Of a stretch of 64,000 bases of DNA, positions 16,643 through 25,029 are shown one piece after another. Source of the DNA: Candidatus Nitrospira nitrificans (GTDB lineage: Bacteria > Nitrospirota > Nitrospiria > Nitrospirales > Nitrospiraceae); assembly GCF_001458775.1 (NCBI RefSeq), contig NZ_CZPZ01000023.1, forward strand, positions 124,001-188,000. The letters run 5' to 3'. Made by a program: the position numbers and the translations under genes. The number at the start of each line of letters is the position of its first letter. Position 1 is the stretch's first letter. The notes under the pieces were generated by a model. The model saw nothing but the letters and a program-made list of their open reading frames with translations. It did no database searches and had not been told where the DNA came from.

Positions 16643-17068
16643 ATGGGAAAGAGCTTAAAAGGAACCAAGAGTCACGACAATCTGAAACACGCGTTTGCCG
16701 GCGAGTCACAGGCTAATCGCCGGTATCTGTATTTCGCACGGAGGGCGGATATTGAAGGCTATCCGGACGTCGGTGGGCTCTTCCGGGACACATCGGAAGC
16801 GGAAACGGGCCATGCCTTTGGGCACCTGGACTTCTTGAAAGAAGTGGGAGATCCGGCGACGGGCGTGCCGATGGGCAACACGGACGCGAATCTCAAGTCC
16901 GCCATCGAGGGCGAAACGTACGAATATACGCAGATGTATCCCGGAATGGCGAAGACCGCCCGCGACGAAGGCTTTCCCGAGCTGGCCGAGTGGTTTGAGA
17001 CTTTGGCGAAGGCCGAACGGTCCCATGCCAATCGGTTTCAGAAGGGATTGGATACTCTGAAGAGCTAA
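16643..17068 (+). CDS. Rubrerythrin lacking the rubredoxin domain
   Basis: 141 residues, about the size of the ferritin-like domain alone. Four-helix-bundle ligand motifs are visible: [12 protein letters not shown] near residue 20, [12 protein letters not shown] near 55, [12 protein letters not shown] near 92, and [11 protein letters not shown] near 128, giving the Glu and His ligands of a di-iron site that reduces peroxide. The C-terminal rubredoxin [Fe(SCys)4] domain of classic rubrerythrin is absent, so an external electron donor is needed. It heads a run with a CCG-domain Fe-S protein, DUF3501 and a pterin synthase-like protein. GAGGAGGATGAC precedes the ATG. Confidence 0.92.
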   Translation: MGKSLKGTKSHDNLKHAFAGESQANRRYLYFARRADIEGYPDVGGLFRDTSEAETGHAFGHLDFLKEVGDPATGVPMGNTDANLKSAIEGETYEYTQMYPGMAKTARDEGFPELAEWFETLAKAERSHANRFQKGLDTLKS

Positions 17069-17175
17069 CGCGCGCGTATCGGTTCACGTTCAGCGGTCAG
17101 TTTTTGGCGACGCGACTGGAATCCGTCGGCGAAGGCTGGCCGCTGGTCATTTTTGGAAAGAGGAATGAGAGAGGA

Positions 17176-18456
17176 ATGAAAGGTCTCAGCCTCATCACCC
17201 CGATCGATCCCACGCAGTTGGAGAAGGAAACGCTGCGGATCTATGAGGTCTGTGACGGTTGCCGGCGCTGCTTCAATCTCTGCCCTTCGTTCAACACGCT
17301 CTTGGATCGGATCGATGTGTGCGAGAGTGACGTGGCCAAGCTGACCCCGGCCGATCACCATCAAGTCGTCGACGAATGCTACTACTGCAAGCTCTGTTTC
17401 AACCATTGCCCCTATACTCCGCCGCATCAATACGAAATCGACTTCCCGCACTTGATGGTCGCCTGGAAGAAGCGTCTTGCGGCGGAGCGCGGCGTGCGGT
17501 GGCGAGATCGCCTGTTGATCATGACGGATGCGATCGGAAGACTTGGCAGCGCCACCGCCTCGCTTACGAACAGTTTGTTGGAGAACAGGCTTGTGCGCCG
17601 TTTTCTGGAACGAGTCATGGGGATTCATCGGGACCGCCGGCTCCTGCATTTTTCAGGAGAGACGTTTCCCCGCTGGTTCAGTCGTCGAACCAAACCGGCC
17701 ACAACGGATCCACCCGTCCGCAAGGTCGCCCTCTTTGCCAGTTGTCTCGTGAACTTTCAGACGACCGACGTCGGCAAGGCAACCGTGCAAGTGCTGGAGA
17801 AGAACGGAGTCCAGGTGGTGGTTCCGGAGCAGCGCTGTTGCGGGATGCCCAGCTTCGATATTGGGGATATCCAGGCGATTCAACAGGCTGCCCGCAGCAA
17901 CGTCGCGTCATTGTACCCATTGGTCGCCGAAGGATACGATGTGGTGGTTCCGACCGCCAGTTGCAGCTTGATGTTGAAACGCGAATATCCGGAACTCTCT
18001 CGCGATGAGAAAACGAAGCGGGTCGCGGAGCGGACCTTCGATGTCTGTGAATATCTGATGGCCATGAAAAAAACCGGCCAGTTGGCGACCGATTTCACGC
18101 AGAATCCAGGGCGAGTCGCCTATCAGATTCCCTGCCACCTGAGGGATCAAAATATCGGGTTTAAATCCAGAGAGCTCATGGAGTGCGCCGGCGCCCAAGT
18201 CGAGGTAATCGAACAGTGTTCGGGGCATGACGGCGCTTGGTCGGCCAAGACGGAGTTCTTCCAGCTTTCGATGAAGATCGCCGGGAAGGCCATGCGAACA
18301 GTCGAGCGCACGCCGGCGGATCTCATCGCGTCGGACTGTCCCCTGGCCGGATTGCAGTTGGATCAGGCCGGCGCGTCGGACCATGTGGGAGGGCGGAGCA
18401 CGCTGCATCCGATTCAGATCGTCCGTGATGCCTATGGGTTGCCACGACGACCATGA
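17176..18456 (+). CDS. GlpC/HdrD-like Fe-S oxidoreductase with two CCG domains
   Basis: 426 residues. Two 4Fe-4S clusters are bound by CDGCRRCFNLCP near residue 25 and CYYCKLCFNHCP near 70. Two CCG (DUF224) cysteine-rich domains follow: AEQRCCGMPSFD-type near residue 220 (VPEQRCCGMPSFDIGD) and CSGHDGAW near 350. This is the layout of the anaerobic glycerol-3-phosphate dehydrogenase C subunit and of heterodisulfide reductase HdrD. It should pass electrons from a soluble donor. The ATG at 17176 follows GAGAGG; the longer start at 17104 is less likely. Position after rubrerythrin suggests it reduces it, which is inference. Confidence 0.85.
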   Translation: MKGLSLITPIDPTQLEKETLRIYEVCDGCRRCFNLCPSFNTLLDRIDVCESDVAKLTPADHHQVVDECYYCKLCFNHCPYTPPHQYEIDFPHLMVAWKKRLAAERGVRWRDRLLIMTDAIGRLGSATASLTNSLLENRLVRRFLERVMGIHRDRRLLHFSGETFPRWFSRRTKPATTDPPVRKVALFASCLVNFQTTDVGKATVQVLEKNGVQVVVPEQRCCGMPSFDIGDIQAIQQAARSNVASLYPLVAEGYDVVVPTASCSLMLKREYPELSRDEKTKRVAERTFDVCEYLMAMKKTGQLATDFTQNPGRVAYQIPCHLRDQNIGFKSRELMECAGAQVEVIEQCSGHDGAWSAKTEFFQLSMKIAGKAMRTVERTPADLIASDCPLAGLQLDQAGASDHVGGRSTLHPIQIVRDAYGLPRRP

Positions 18457-18505
18457 GACCGGAGTCAGCTTCACGCCGGACGAATCACGAGAGAGGGGAC
18501 TTTCG

Positions 18506-19096
18506 GTGAAAGCAATCGCTCCAGAAGATATCATATCGCACCAGGAATATGAGCGGCAGCGCGAGGCCTTTCGAGCGAAGATCATCGCGCTGAAGCAGCG
18601 GCGGCGCCTGTCGGTCGGCTCCTGTATTACGATGGTATTCGAGAATCGTGAAACGGTGCGGTTCCAAATTCAGGAGATGATCCGCGTCGAGCGGATTTTC
18701 GATCCGGTCAAGGTTCAGGATGAACTGGATGTGTACAATGCCCTTCTGCCGGATTCGGGCGAATTGAGCGCAACCCTGTTGATCGAGATCACTCAGGACG
18801 CGATGATCAAGGAACGGCTCGATCAGTTCATGGGGCTGGATCACGGAGAAAAAGTAGCCATTGTCGCCGGCGGCGAGGAAGTATTCGGCGAATTTGAAGG
18901 CGGCCGGAGCCATGAGACCAAAATCAGCGCGGTCCATTTCGTAAAGTTTCGACCGACCGCATCCATGACCAAGACCTTTGCGGATCTCAGTCGACCTGTT
19001 ACAATCCGTGTCGCCCATGGCGACTATCGAGAAGAAACGCCTGTATCCGGCACGATGCGCGAAGAGTGGCTTGCCGACTTAAAGGGCGGTGCGTAG
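18506..19096 (+). CDS. DUF3501 protein
   Basis: 196 residues with the DUF3501 pattern: ITMVFENRETVRFQIQEM near residue 45, DELDVYNALLPDSGELSATL near 75, and AVHFVKFRP near 140. GTG at 18506 (GAGAGGGG about 9 bp before) fits the family length; the earlier ATG at 18383 overlaps the previous gene. Function is unknown, but this family often sits beside rubrerythrin and CCG-domain Fe-S proteins, as here. Confidence 0.85.
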   Translation: MKAIAPEDIISHQEYERQREAFRAKIIALKQRRRLSVGSCITMVFENRETVRFQIQEMIRVERIFDPVKVQDELDVYNALLPDSGELSATLLIEITQDAMIKERLDQFMGLDHGEKVAIVAGGEEVFGEFEGGRSHETKISAVHFVKFRPTASMTKTFADLSRPVTIRVAHGDYREETPVSGTMREEWLADLKGGA

Positions 19097-19108
19097 CACC
19101 GGAAAACC

Positions 19109-19861
19109 ATGCCCCCTGTCTTGTTGACGAAACGGATTGAATTCGCCGCCGCGCACCGCTATATGCGGCCGGAATGGGATGATGCAAAGAATCGCACGGT
19201 ATTTGGGCGTTGCTACAATCCTCCCGCGCATGGGCATAACTACCTGCTCGAACTCACCGTCTCCGGTGAAATAGACCCGAAGACCGGCATGGTCGTGAAT
19301 CTGTTCGATCTCAAGCAGGTGCTTCTGAACGTGATCGAAGAGTTCGATCACAAGAACCTGAACCTGGACATGCCCTACTTCAAAGACCGGATTCCGACCT
19401 CCGAAAATTTCGCACACGTGTTGTGGACGAAGTTGGCTGCTCAACGGGATATCGGCACCCTCCATACCCTTCGGCTCTGTGAGGACGAAGATCTCTATGC
19501 CGAAGTCACCGTAGCCGACGGGCCGGACGCCGCTGCGGTCTCAAAACGATATTCGTTCAACGCGATCCACGAAAGCCATCAGGGGCGAGATTGGGACTGC
19601 TACGTGACGGTTCGCGGGACGATCGATCCCGCGACGGGCATGGTGACCGATATCGGAGCATTGGATCGATTGGCGGCAGACCGGATCATCAAGCCGTTTG
19701 ACCGGCAGGATCTCCGACAGGTGCTTGGCTCGGAAACGGTGAGGGGAGAAGCCCTCGCCAAGACCATCTGGGACCGCCTCGCCGGGCATGTTTCAGGCGG
19801 AACACTCCACAACGTCCGCCTCGTCCAAACCCGTGACCTCTCGTTCGACTACGCAGGGTAA
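19109..19861 (+). CDS. 6-pyruvoyl-tetrahydropterin / 6-carboxytetrahydropterin synthase-like, two domains
   Basis: 250 residues made of two PTPS-like halves. The N-terminal half keeps AAAHRY and PAHGHNY, the zinc His ligands, and DHKNLN, so it may be an active QueD/PTPS domain. The C-terminal half (from about residue 148) repeats the fold, AIHESHQGRDWDCYV and GTIDPATGMVTDIGALD, but lacks the HGHNY-type histidines, so it is probably a structural copy. It ends the run 16643-19861. A queuosine or pterin role is likely by family, though no other queuosine gene is nearby. Confidence 0.85.
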   Translation: MPPVLLTKRIEFAAAHRYMRPEWDDAKNRTVFGRCYNPPAHGHNYLLELTVSGEIDPKTGMVVNLFDLKQVLLNVIEEFDHKNLNLDMPYFKDRIPTSENFAHVLWTKLAAQRDIGTLHTLRLCEDEDLYAEVTVADGPDAAAVSKRYSFNAIHESHQGRDWDCYVTVRGTIDPATGMVTDIGALDRLAADRIIKPFDRQDLRQVLGSETVRGEALAKTIWDRLAGHVSGGTLHNVRLVQTRDLSFDYAG

Positions 19862-20040
19862 GCAAGAAGCCTTTGCCTCTTTCTTCTTTTTCATCTGTGC
19901 TTTCCGCATTGGCGTACGTGCCTATTGCGTCAGTCATCTACTACGAGCCGGACCGGCATCGAGTAACCCACTCACCTCGGCGAAAGTTCGCACGTCCGGA
20001 CGACCATCAGCGCCGGATTCTTGCGTATGACAGAAGACTT

Positions 20041-20054
20041 CCTGTATATACAGG
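20041..20054 (+). promoter_or_regulatory. Palindromic operator candidate before brnT
   Basis: CCTGTATATACAGG is a perfect 14-bp palindrome 3 bp before the brnT GTG. BrnA antitoxins, which bind as dimers to repress their own operons, use AT-cored palindromes of this kind, so this is a likely operator. It would also occlude ribosome loading. Confidence 0.45.
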
Positions 20055-20057
20055 TAT

Positions 20058-20348
20058 GTGTTCACCTGGGATATCGGCAAGGCGATCTCAAATTTCGAGA
20101 AGCATGGTGTCCCATTCGAAGAAGCGACCACAATTTTCGGCGATCCAAATGCTATGGACGGGGAGGATCCCGCTCACTCATTGCACGAACTTCGCCGCCA
20201 GCGCATAGGTCGTTCGGTGGCGGGGCGAATTCTGTTCGTGGCGTACACGGTACGGAGGTCAGATCATGAGAAGCCAACGATCCGCATCATCAGCGCGAGG
20301 CAGTCGAGTCGCAAGGAGCGCCAAGCATATGCCCGACTCGCAGATTGA
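20058..20348 (+). CDS. brnT: BrnT-family toxin
   Basis: 96 residues with the DUF497/BrnT layout: FTWDIGKAISNFEKHGVPFEEA, then a central FGDPNAM, and a C-terminal RIISARQSSRKERQAY. BrnT is a RelE-fold ribonuclease neutralised by BrnA. The only plausible start is GTG at 20058, just after the palindrome. The stop overlaps brnA's start region by 20 bp. The two genes are a standard toxin-antitoxin operon with toxin first. Confidence 0.88.
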   Translation: MFTWDIGKAISNFEKHGVPFEEATTIFGDPNAMDGEDPAHSLHELRRQRIGRSVAGRILFVAYTVRRSDHEKPTIRIISARQSSRKERQAYARLAD

Positions 20349-20559
20349 TTTTTCCGATATCCCTGAGGCTACCAATGAGCAGCTGCGGCGCATGCGTAGA
20401 GTCGGGAGACCGACCAGCGGCGTGGCCAAACAGCTGATTGCCATTCGGATATCCCCCACATTGCTCAATCAGCTGAGGAAGATGGCGGCAAAGCGCCGGA
20501 AGCCCTACCAAACCTTGATCCATGAGTTGCTCGAAAAGGCCGCGTCCCACGCGGCGTAG
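20329..20559 (+). CDS. brnA: BrnA-family antitoxin
   Basis: 76 residues beginning MPDSQIDFSDIPEATNEQL, the typical BrnA start. The C-terminal half LIAIRISPTLLNQLRKMAAKRRKPYQTL is a ribbon-helix-helix DNA-binding domain. It neutralises BrnT and is likely to repress the operon through the palindrome at 20041. It overlaps brnT by 20 bp; the longer frame from 20266 lies inside brnT and is not used. Confidence 0.88.
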   Translation: MPDSQIDFSDIPEATNEQLRRMRRVGRPTSGVAKQLIAIRISPTLLNQLRKMAAKRRKPYQTLIHELLEKAASHAA

Positions 20560-20590
20560 CGCAGGGGTGAGCCCTAAGCAAAATGACACG

Positions 20591-20854
20591 TCAGCGATAG
20601 CTCTCGCGGCGATGCCCGATCTTCACGATCTCAACGCGACGCGCGGCATCATCAATGCCGAAGACAATGCGATAGTCGCCTTGCCGAATCCGGTAGCGTT
20701 CGGATTCGCCCGAGAGTTTTTCGCATCCCCACGGCCGAGGCTGTTGGGCCAAGCCTCGAATGCGATCGACGACCCGCTTGAGGTCACCTGAAGGTACCGC
20801 CTTCAGCTCCTTCTCGGCGGATCGCTTGATGACGAGGCTATAAGGTTCCGTCAC
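20591..20854 (-). CDS. RelE/ParE-family toxin
   Basis: 87 residues: YSLVIKRSAEKELKAVP, then GCEKLSGESERYRIRQGDYRI, and HRRESYR at the end, the classic RelE/ParE fold with the final basic motif. GTG at 20854 with GAGGAG upstream. It overlaps the antitoxin gene by 17 bp, with the antitoxin first, as is usual. It converges on brnA, 31 bp away. Confidence 0.9.
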   Translation of the reverse strand: MTEPYSLVIKRSAEKELKAVPSGDLKRVVDRIRGLAQQPRPWGCEKLSGESERYRIRQGDYRIVFGIDDAARRVEIVKIGHRRESYR

Positions 20855-21068
20855 GCTTCAACTCCTCGAGAACCTTCTCAAATGAGCGCGCTGGTTCTTT
20901 CGCGCGGCGCTCAAATGCTTCCAGGTCCAACGCATCCTCTCGAAGAGATTCCAGCACGGCGGCATTGACCAAGTCGGAGACAGACCGATCCGTGGTGGCG
21001 GCTTTGACCTTGAGGGCTCGATAGACTTTAGGCTTCAAATAGATTGTCGTGCGAGTATCCGATGGCAT
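20838..21068 (-). CDS. Ribbon-helix-helix antitoxin
   Basis: 76 residues. The N-terminus RTTIYLKPKVYRALKVKAA is a ribbon-helix-helix strand-helix, followed by VSDLVNAAVLE, and the C-terminal tail FEKVLEELKRDG should bind the toxin. It pairs with the RelE toxin at 20591-20854. AAAGGAG lies before the ATG. The site at 21096-21112 is probably its operator. Confidence 0.88.
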   Translation of the reverse strand: MPSDTRTTIYLKPKVYRALKVKAATTDRSVSDLVNAAVLESLREDALDLEAFERRAKEPARSFEKVLEELKRDGTL

Positions 21069-21095
21069 GGCGCTCCTTTCTTGCGACGTTTAGAC

Positions 21096-21112
21096 ATTAT
21101 AGCATCATGATG
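21096..21112 (-). promoter_or_regulatory. TATAAT -10 box with adjoining palindrome before the RHH/RelE operon
   Basis: The minus strand has TATAAT at 21101-21096. The palindrome CATCATGATG at 21103-21112 abuts it. A dimeric RHH antitoxin binding there would block RNA polymerase. No good -35 box is visible at 16-18 bp. Confidence 0.4.
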
Positions 21113-21297
21113 TTAAAGCGCCACCGATCTCCTTCCATGCTCTCTTCCTCTCGGCTTGTCTGTGACGAGCACCTCACGCCTCATCCTGAAGCCTGTTGAA
21201 GGGCAGCACTTCCTCCCCAAGAGAAGGCGTGGTTTCTTCTAGGAAAAACAGGTAAGCTTCGGCGCTAATTTCCTACTGCTGGTGGGAGACCGTCCGC

Positions 21298-22761
21298 ATG
21301 TTCGAACAAGCCTTTAAGAACATTGACGATGTGCTCTGGAAAGAAGCCGGGTGCACGACCGAGCTGGATTATACCGAGCAAACCTCGTGGTTGTTATTCC
21401 TCAAGTACCTCGACGGACTTGAACAGGACAAAGCGGACGAAGCCAGACTGGGAGGAGAAGCGCTACAGTTCATCCTGGACAAGGACTACCGCTGGGAGAG
21501 CTGGGCCGCGCCCAAGGGCAAAGACGGCAAGCTCGACCATAACAAAGCCCTGACCGGCGACGACCTGCGGGACTTCGTCAATCTCAAACTCTTTCCCTAT
21601 CTGCATGGGTTCAAGCAGAAGGCCAGCGGGCCGAACACCATCGAGTACAAGATCGGGGAAATCTTCGGGGAGATCAAGAACAAGATCCAGAGCGGCTACA
21701 ACCTGCGCGAGATCATCGACCACATCGACGAGCTGCGCTTCCGCTCGCAGAAAGAGAAGCATGAGCTGTCTCATCTGTACGAAGCGAAGATCAGGAATAT
21801 GGGCAACGCCGGACGCAATGGCGGGGAGTACTACACCCCGCGTCCGCTCATTCGCGCCATGGTGCAGGTGGTCAAACCAAAGCTAGGCGAGAAGATCTAC
21901 GACGGGGCTTGTGGCTCGGCGGGTTTCTTGTGCGAAGCCTATGACTATCTCAGTACGCGGCCCAACCTGACCGTCGCCCAGTTCCAAGCACTTCAGACCC
22001 GCACCTTCTATGGGAAGGAAAAGAAGTCTCTCGCCTACGTCATCGCCATCATGAATATGATCCTGCATGGCATCGAGGCGCCGAACATCATCCACACCAA
22101 CACGCTGACCGAAAACCTCGCCGACATTCAGGAGAAGGACCGCTACGACGTGGTGCTGGCCAATCCGCCATTCGGCGGCAAGGAGCGGAAGGAGGTACAG
22201 CAGAACTTCCCCATCCGCACCGGCGAGACGGCCTTTCTCTTTCTTCAGCATTTCATCAAGATGCTCAAGGCGGGCGGGCGCGGCGGCGTGGTCATCAAGA
22301 ACACGTTCCTCTCCAACACCGACAACGCTTCTGTAAGCTTGCGCAAGCTGCTGCTGGAAAGCTGTAACCTCTACACGGTTCTTGACTGCCCGAGCGGCAC
22401 GTTCCAGGGCGCGGGCGTGAAAACCGTGGTGCTGTTCTTCGAGAAGGGCGCGCCGACCAGAAAGGTCTGGTACTACCAGCTCGACCCAGGCCGTAGCCTT
22501 GGCAAGACCAACCCGCTCAACGACGACGACCTCGCCGAGTTCGTGAAGCTCCGAAAGACCTTTGCCGACTCGCCCAAAAGTTGGAGGCTGGATGCCAAGA
22601 GCATCGACCAAAAAACCTTCGATCTCTCCGTGAAGAACCCGAATGGCGGCGAGGCAGTGGTGCACCGCAGTCCGCAGGAAATCATGGACGAAATCGCTGA
22701 ACTGGATGCGGAGAGTGCGGATGTGCTGCTCTCGATCAAAGGGATCATTGGCAATGGATAA
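21298..22761 (+). CDS. hsdM: Type I restriction-modification DNA methyltransferase subunit (HsdM)
   Basis: 487 residues. The N-terminal helical HsdM_N domain (EQTSWLLFLKYLDGLE) leads into an N6-adenine methyltransferase with motif I KIYDGACGSAGFLCEAY near residue 200 and motif IV NPPFGGKE near 290. It methylates adenine in the site defined by HsdS. It is the first gene of the unit hsdM-hsdS-24005-doc-hsdR. GGTGGGAGACC precedes the ATG. Confidence 0.95.
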   Translation: MFEQAFKNIDDVLWKEAGCTTELDYTEQTSWLLFLKYLDGLEQDKADEARLGGEALQFILDKDYRWESWAAPKGKDGKLDHNKALTGDDLRDFVNLKLFPYLHGFKQKASGPNTIEYKIGEIFGEIKNKIQSGYNLREIIDHIDELRFRSQKEKHELSHLYEAKIRNMGNAGRNGGEYYTPRPLIRAMVQVVKPKLGEKIYDGACGSAGFLCEAYDYLSTRPNLTVAQFQALQTRTFYGKEKKSLAYVIAIMNMILHGIEAPNIIHTNTLTENLADIQEKDRYDVVLANPPFGGKERKEVQQNFPIRTGETAFLFLQHFIKMLKAGGRGGVVIKNTFLSNTDNASVSLRKLLLESCNLYTVLDCPSGTFQGAGVKTVVLFFEKGAPTRKVWYYQLDPGRSLGKTNPLNDDDLAEFVKLRKTFADSPKSWRLDAKSIDQKTFDLSVKNPNGGEAVVHRSPQEIMDEIAELDAESADVLLSIKGIIGNG

Positions 22762-22845
22762 GGGACAATGGACAGTGGACAATGAAGCAAGGGTAGTGCT
22801 TTCGGCTTTGTCGTTGTCCGTTTTCAATTGTCCGTTGTCAATTGA
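22757..22845. repeat. Imperfect inverted repeat (GGACAATGGACAGTGGACAATG type)
   Basis: GGACAATGGACAGTGGACAA near 22765 and GTCCGTTTTCAATTGTCCG near 22817 are roughly complementary and could form a hairpin in the short hsdM-hsdS gap, so it may set their expression ratio. The motif is a common intergenic repeat style. Confidence 0.4.
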
Positions 22846-22860
22846 ATCATGGGCGTTGCT

Positions 22861-23994
22861 ATGAGGAAGGGGTGGGAAACAAAAACCTTGGGCGACCTCT
22901 GTGAGATCTATCAGCCAAAGACCATCTCAGGAAAAGAGATGGTTGAGGATGGAGCATATCCCGTATATGGAGCGAACGGTGTTATAGGCCGTTACAATCA
23001 ATTCAATCATGAAAAGGCTCAGCTCCTAATCACTTGCCGTGGCGCGACGTGTGGCTCGGTTAACATCTCTGCACCGCAATCATGGATCACTGGCAATGCG
23101 ATGGTGGTGCGACCCAAGAACGGATCGCTTGAGATGCGTTACTTGGAATACCTTTTTCGTGGTGGAATAGACATTTCCAGAGCAATCACTGGCGCAGCCC
23201 AGCCTCAAATAACGCGTACGAACCTTGCGCCTCTCGAAATATCTTTCCCCGTGTCAATTGGCGAGCAGCGACGGATCGTCAGCATCCTCGATAAAGCGTT
23301 CGAGGGCATCGCCACCGCCCAAGCCACCGCCGAACAGAACCTCCAAAACGCCCGTGCTCTTTTCGAAAGCCACCTCCAATCCGTCTTTATCCAGCGTGTC
23401 GATAACCCCGTAGTGCCGATTGGCGATGTTGCAGAAGTGTTCGACGGACCGCATGCGACTCCCAAAACTGTTGATGTTGGCCCGGTGTTTTTGGGGATTA
23501 GCGCGCTCCAAGATGGAAGGATCAATCTCGGAGAAACTCGGCATGTGACGCCACAAGATTTCCGGCATTGGACTCGTCGTGTTAAGCCACAGGCTGACGA
23601 TATTGTTTTCTCATACGAAACACGGCTGGGTCAGGCGGCGATCATTCCAGAAGGGCTTGAATGTTGTCTCGGCAGACGTATGGGATTGGTTCGCGTTAAT
23701 CGAAAGCGGATAGATCCTCGATTCTTTGTCTATCAATACATTTCGCCATCCTTTCGGAAGTTTCTCGATAGCAAGACGGTGCGCGGTGCGACCGTGGATC
23801 GCATCGCACTTAAGGACTTCCCTTCCTTCCCAATCAGTTTGCCATCTCTCGCTGAACAGAAACGAATGACAAGCCAGCTTGATCAACTCAGGGCCAAAAC
23901 TCAACGCCTCGAAGCCATCTACCAGCAAAAGCTCGCCGCGCTGGACGAGTTGAAGAAGTCGCTGCTGCACCAGGCGTTCAATGGAGAACTGTAG
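22861..23994 (+). CDS. hsdS: Type I restriction specificity subunit (HsdS)
   Basis: 377 residues with two target-recognition domains and coiled-coil spacers. The first domain covers residues 5-140, its spacer helix reads EQRRIVSILDKAFEGIATAQ near 140-160, and the second domain ends in LAEQKRMTSQLDQLRAKTQRLE. The C-terminus AALDELKKSLLHQAFNGEL is typical. The two recognition domains determine a bipartite DNA site. The ATG at 22861 begins MRKGWETKTLG, the usual HsdS start; an ATG at 22849 is also possible. Confidence 0.92.
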   Translation: MRKGWETKTLGDLCEIYQPKTISGKEMVEDGAYPVYGANGVIGRYNQFNHEKAQLLITCRGATCGSVNISAPQSWITGNAMVVRPKNGSLEMRYLEYLFRGGIDISRAITGAAQPQITRTNLAPLEISFPVSIGEQRRIVSILDKAFEGIATAQATAEQNLQNARALFESHLQSVFIQRVDNPVVPIGDVAEVFDGPHATPKTVDVGPVFLGISALQDGRINLGETRHVTPQDFRHWTRRVKPQADDIVFSYETRLGQAAIIPEGLECCLGRRMGLVRVNRKRIDPRFFVYQYISPSFRKFLDSKTVRGATVDRIALKDFPSFPISLPSLAEQKRMTSQLDQLRAKTQRLEAIYQQKLAALDELKKSLLHQAFNGEL

Positions 23995-24004
23995 GAGTCA
24001 TCCA

Positions 24005-25027
24005 ATGAGTAAAGACCTGACCACTTCAGCGATAGACCGGCAAAACATTCTGAACAACCCATATGCCCTCGCTGAAATTGAGAAGGCGGCAGGCATTCGC
24101 GGAATTCCGTTTGAGGGTAAGACGGTTGTCCTTAAGGAGCAGGTAGCGGTGTTTTTCGAGGTCACACTTCGCACGGTAGAAAATTATTTGGAGCAGAATG
24201 CCGAAGAACTGGCCCGAAATGGGTATGAGGTGCTGACGGGTAACCGACTGAAAATATTGAAGTTAGCAATTCATGAGCTGGGTGATCCCGAAACCAATTT
24301 CGGGATCACGGCGAAGACGGTCCGGCTGGGAGTGCTTGATTTCCGCGCGTTTCTCAACCTCGCCATGCTCATGACGGAATCCGAGCGAGCCGGTCTGCTG
24401 CGCAAGGCCATTCTGGACATCGTCATTGACACCATCAACCGGCGCACCGGCGGCGGCACAAAATACATCAATCAGCGCGACGAAGATTTTATCCAGTCGG
24501 CGTTCATCGAGGACAACTACCGCCAGCAGTTCACTGATGCCTTGAAGGATTGTGTGGACATGGGCAAGTTCAAGTATGCCCTCTACACAGACAAAATCTA
24601 TGTGAGCATTTTCCGTGAGAAGGCGCAGGTCTATCGCCGGGTGTTGCGGCTGGATAAGCGCGCCAGCGTTCGGGACACCTTTTACTCGGAAGTTCTCGAC
24701 CTGATCGCCGCATACGAGTGTGGATTTGGCGATGCTCTGGTTAGGTCTTTCAATGAAATGGGACGCAAGCTCACTTCTTGGGAGGTGGATGAGTTGTTTG
24801 CGAAGTTTGAGTCGCAAGCACACTGGGAACCATTGATTCAAAAAGCTCGCCAAAAAATGGCCAGTCGAGACCTTGCGTTTCGGGATGCCTTGCATCTCCA
24901 ACTGCAAGAATATGTCACTCCGCTGAAGCGCGACGAATTTGAACGCTTTCTTGGGGAGAAAAGTAAGGAATTAGCGGAACGGCTCGAAGAAGCCAAAGAC
25001 GTGATGAAGCGTCTGAAGGACCGCTAA
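24005..25027 (+). CDS. Putative DNA-binding protein in the hsd operon (RhuM-like?)
   Basis: 340 residues. A helix-turn-helix-like stretch VAVFFEVTLRTVENYLEQNAEEL is at about residue 50-75, followed by helical regions (FRAFLNLAMLMTESERAGLLRKAI) that recall the phage/virulence RhuM-type proteins, although I cannot confirm the family. The C-terminal tail SKELAERLEEAKDVMKRL is a coiled coil. ATG at 24005 begins MSKDLTTS and is 8 codons into a longer frame. It ends 2 bp before doc. Such pairs inside type I restriction loci are known and may act as a linked toxin-antitoxin or regulator. Confidence 0.6.
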   Translation: MSKDLTTSAIDRQNILNNPYALAEIEKAAGIRGIPFEGKTVVLKEQVAVFFEVTLRTVENYLEQNAEELARNGYEVLTGNRLKILKLAIHELGDPETNFGITAKTVRLGVLDFRAFLNLAMLMTESERAGLLRKAILDIVIDTINRRTGGGTKYINQRDEDFIQSAFIEDNYRQQFTDALKDCVDMGKFKYALYTDKIYVSIFREKAQVYRRVLRLDKRASVRDTFYSEVLDLIAAYECGFGDALVRSFNEMGRKLTSWEVDELFAKFESQAHWEPLIQKARQKMASRDLAFRDALHLQLQEYVTPLKRDEFERFLGEKSKELAERLEEAKDVMKRLKDR

Positions 25028-25029
25028 CA

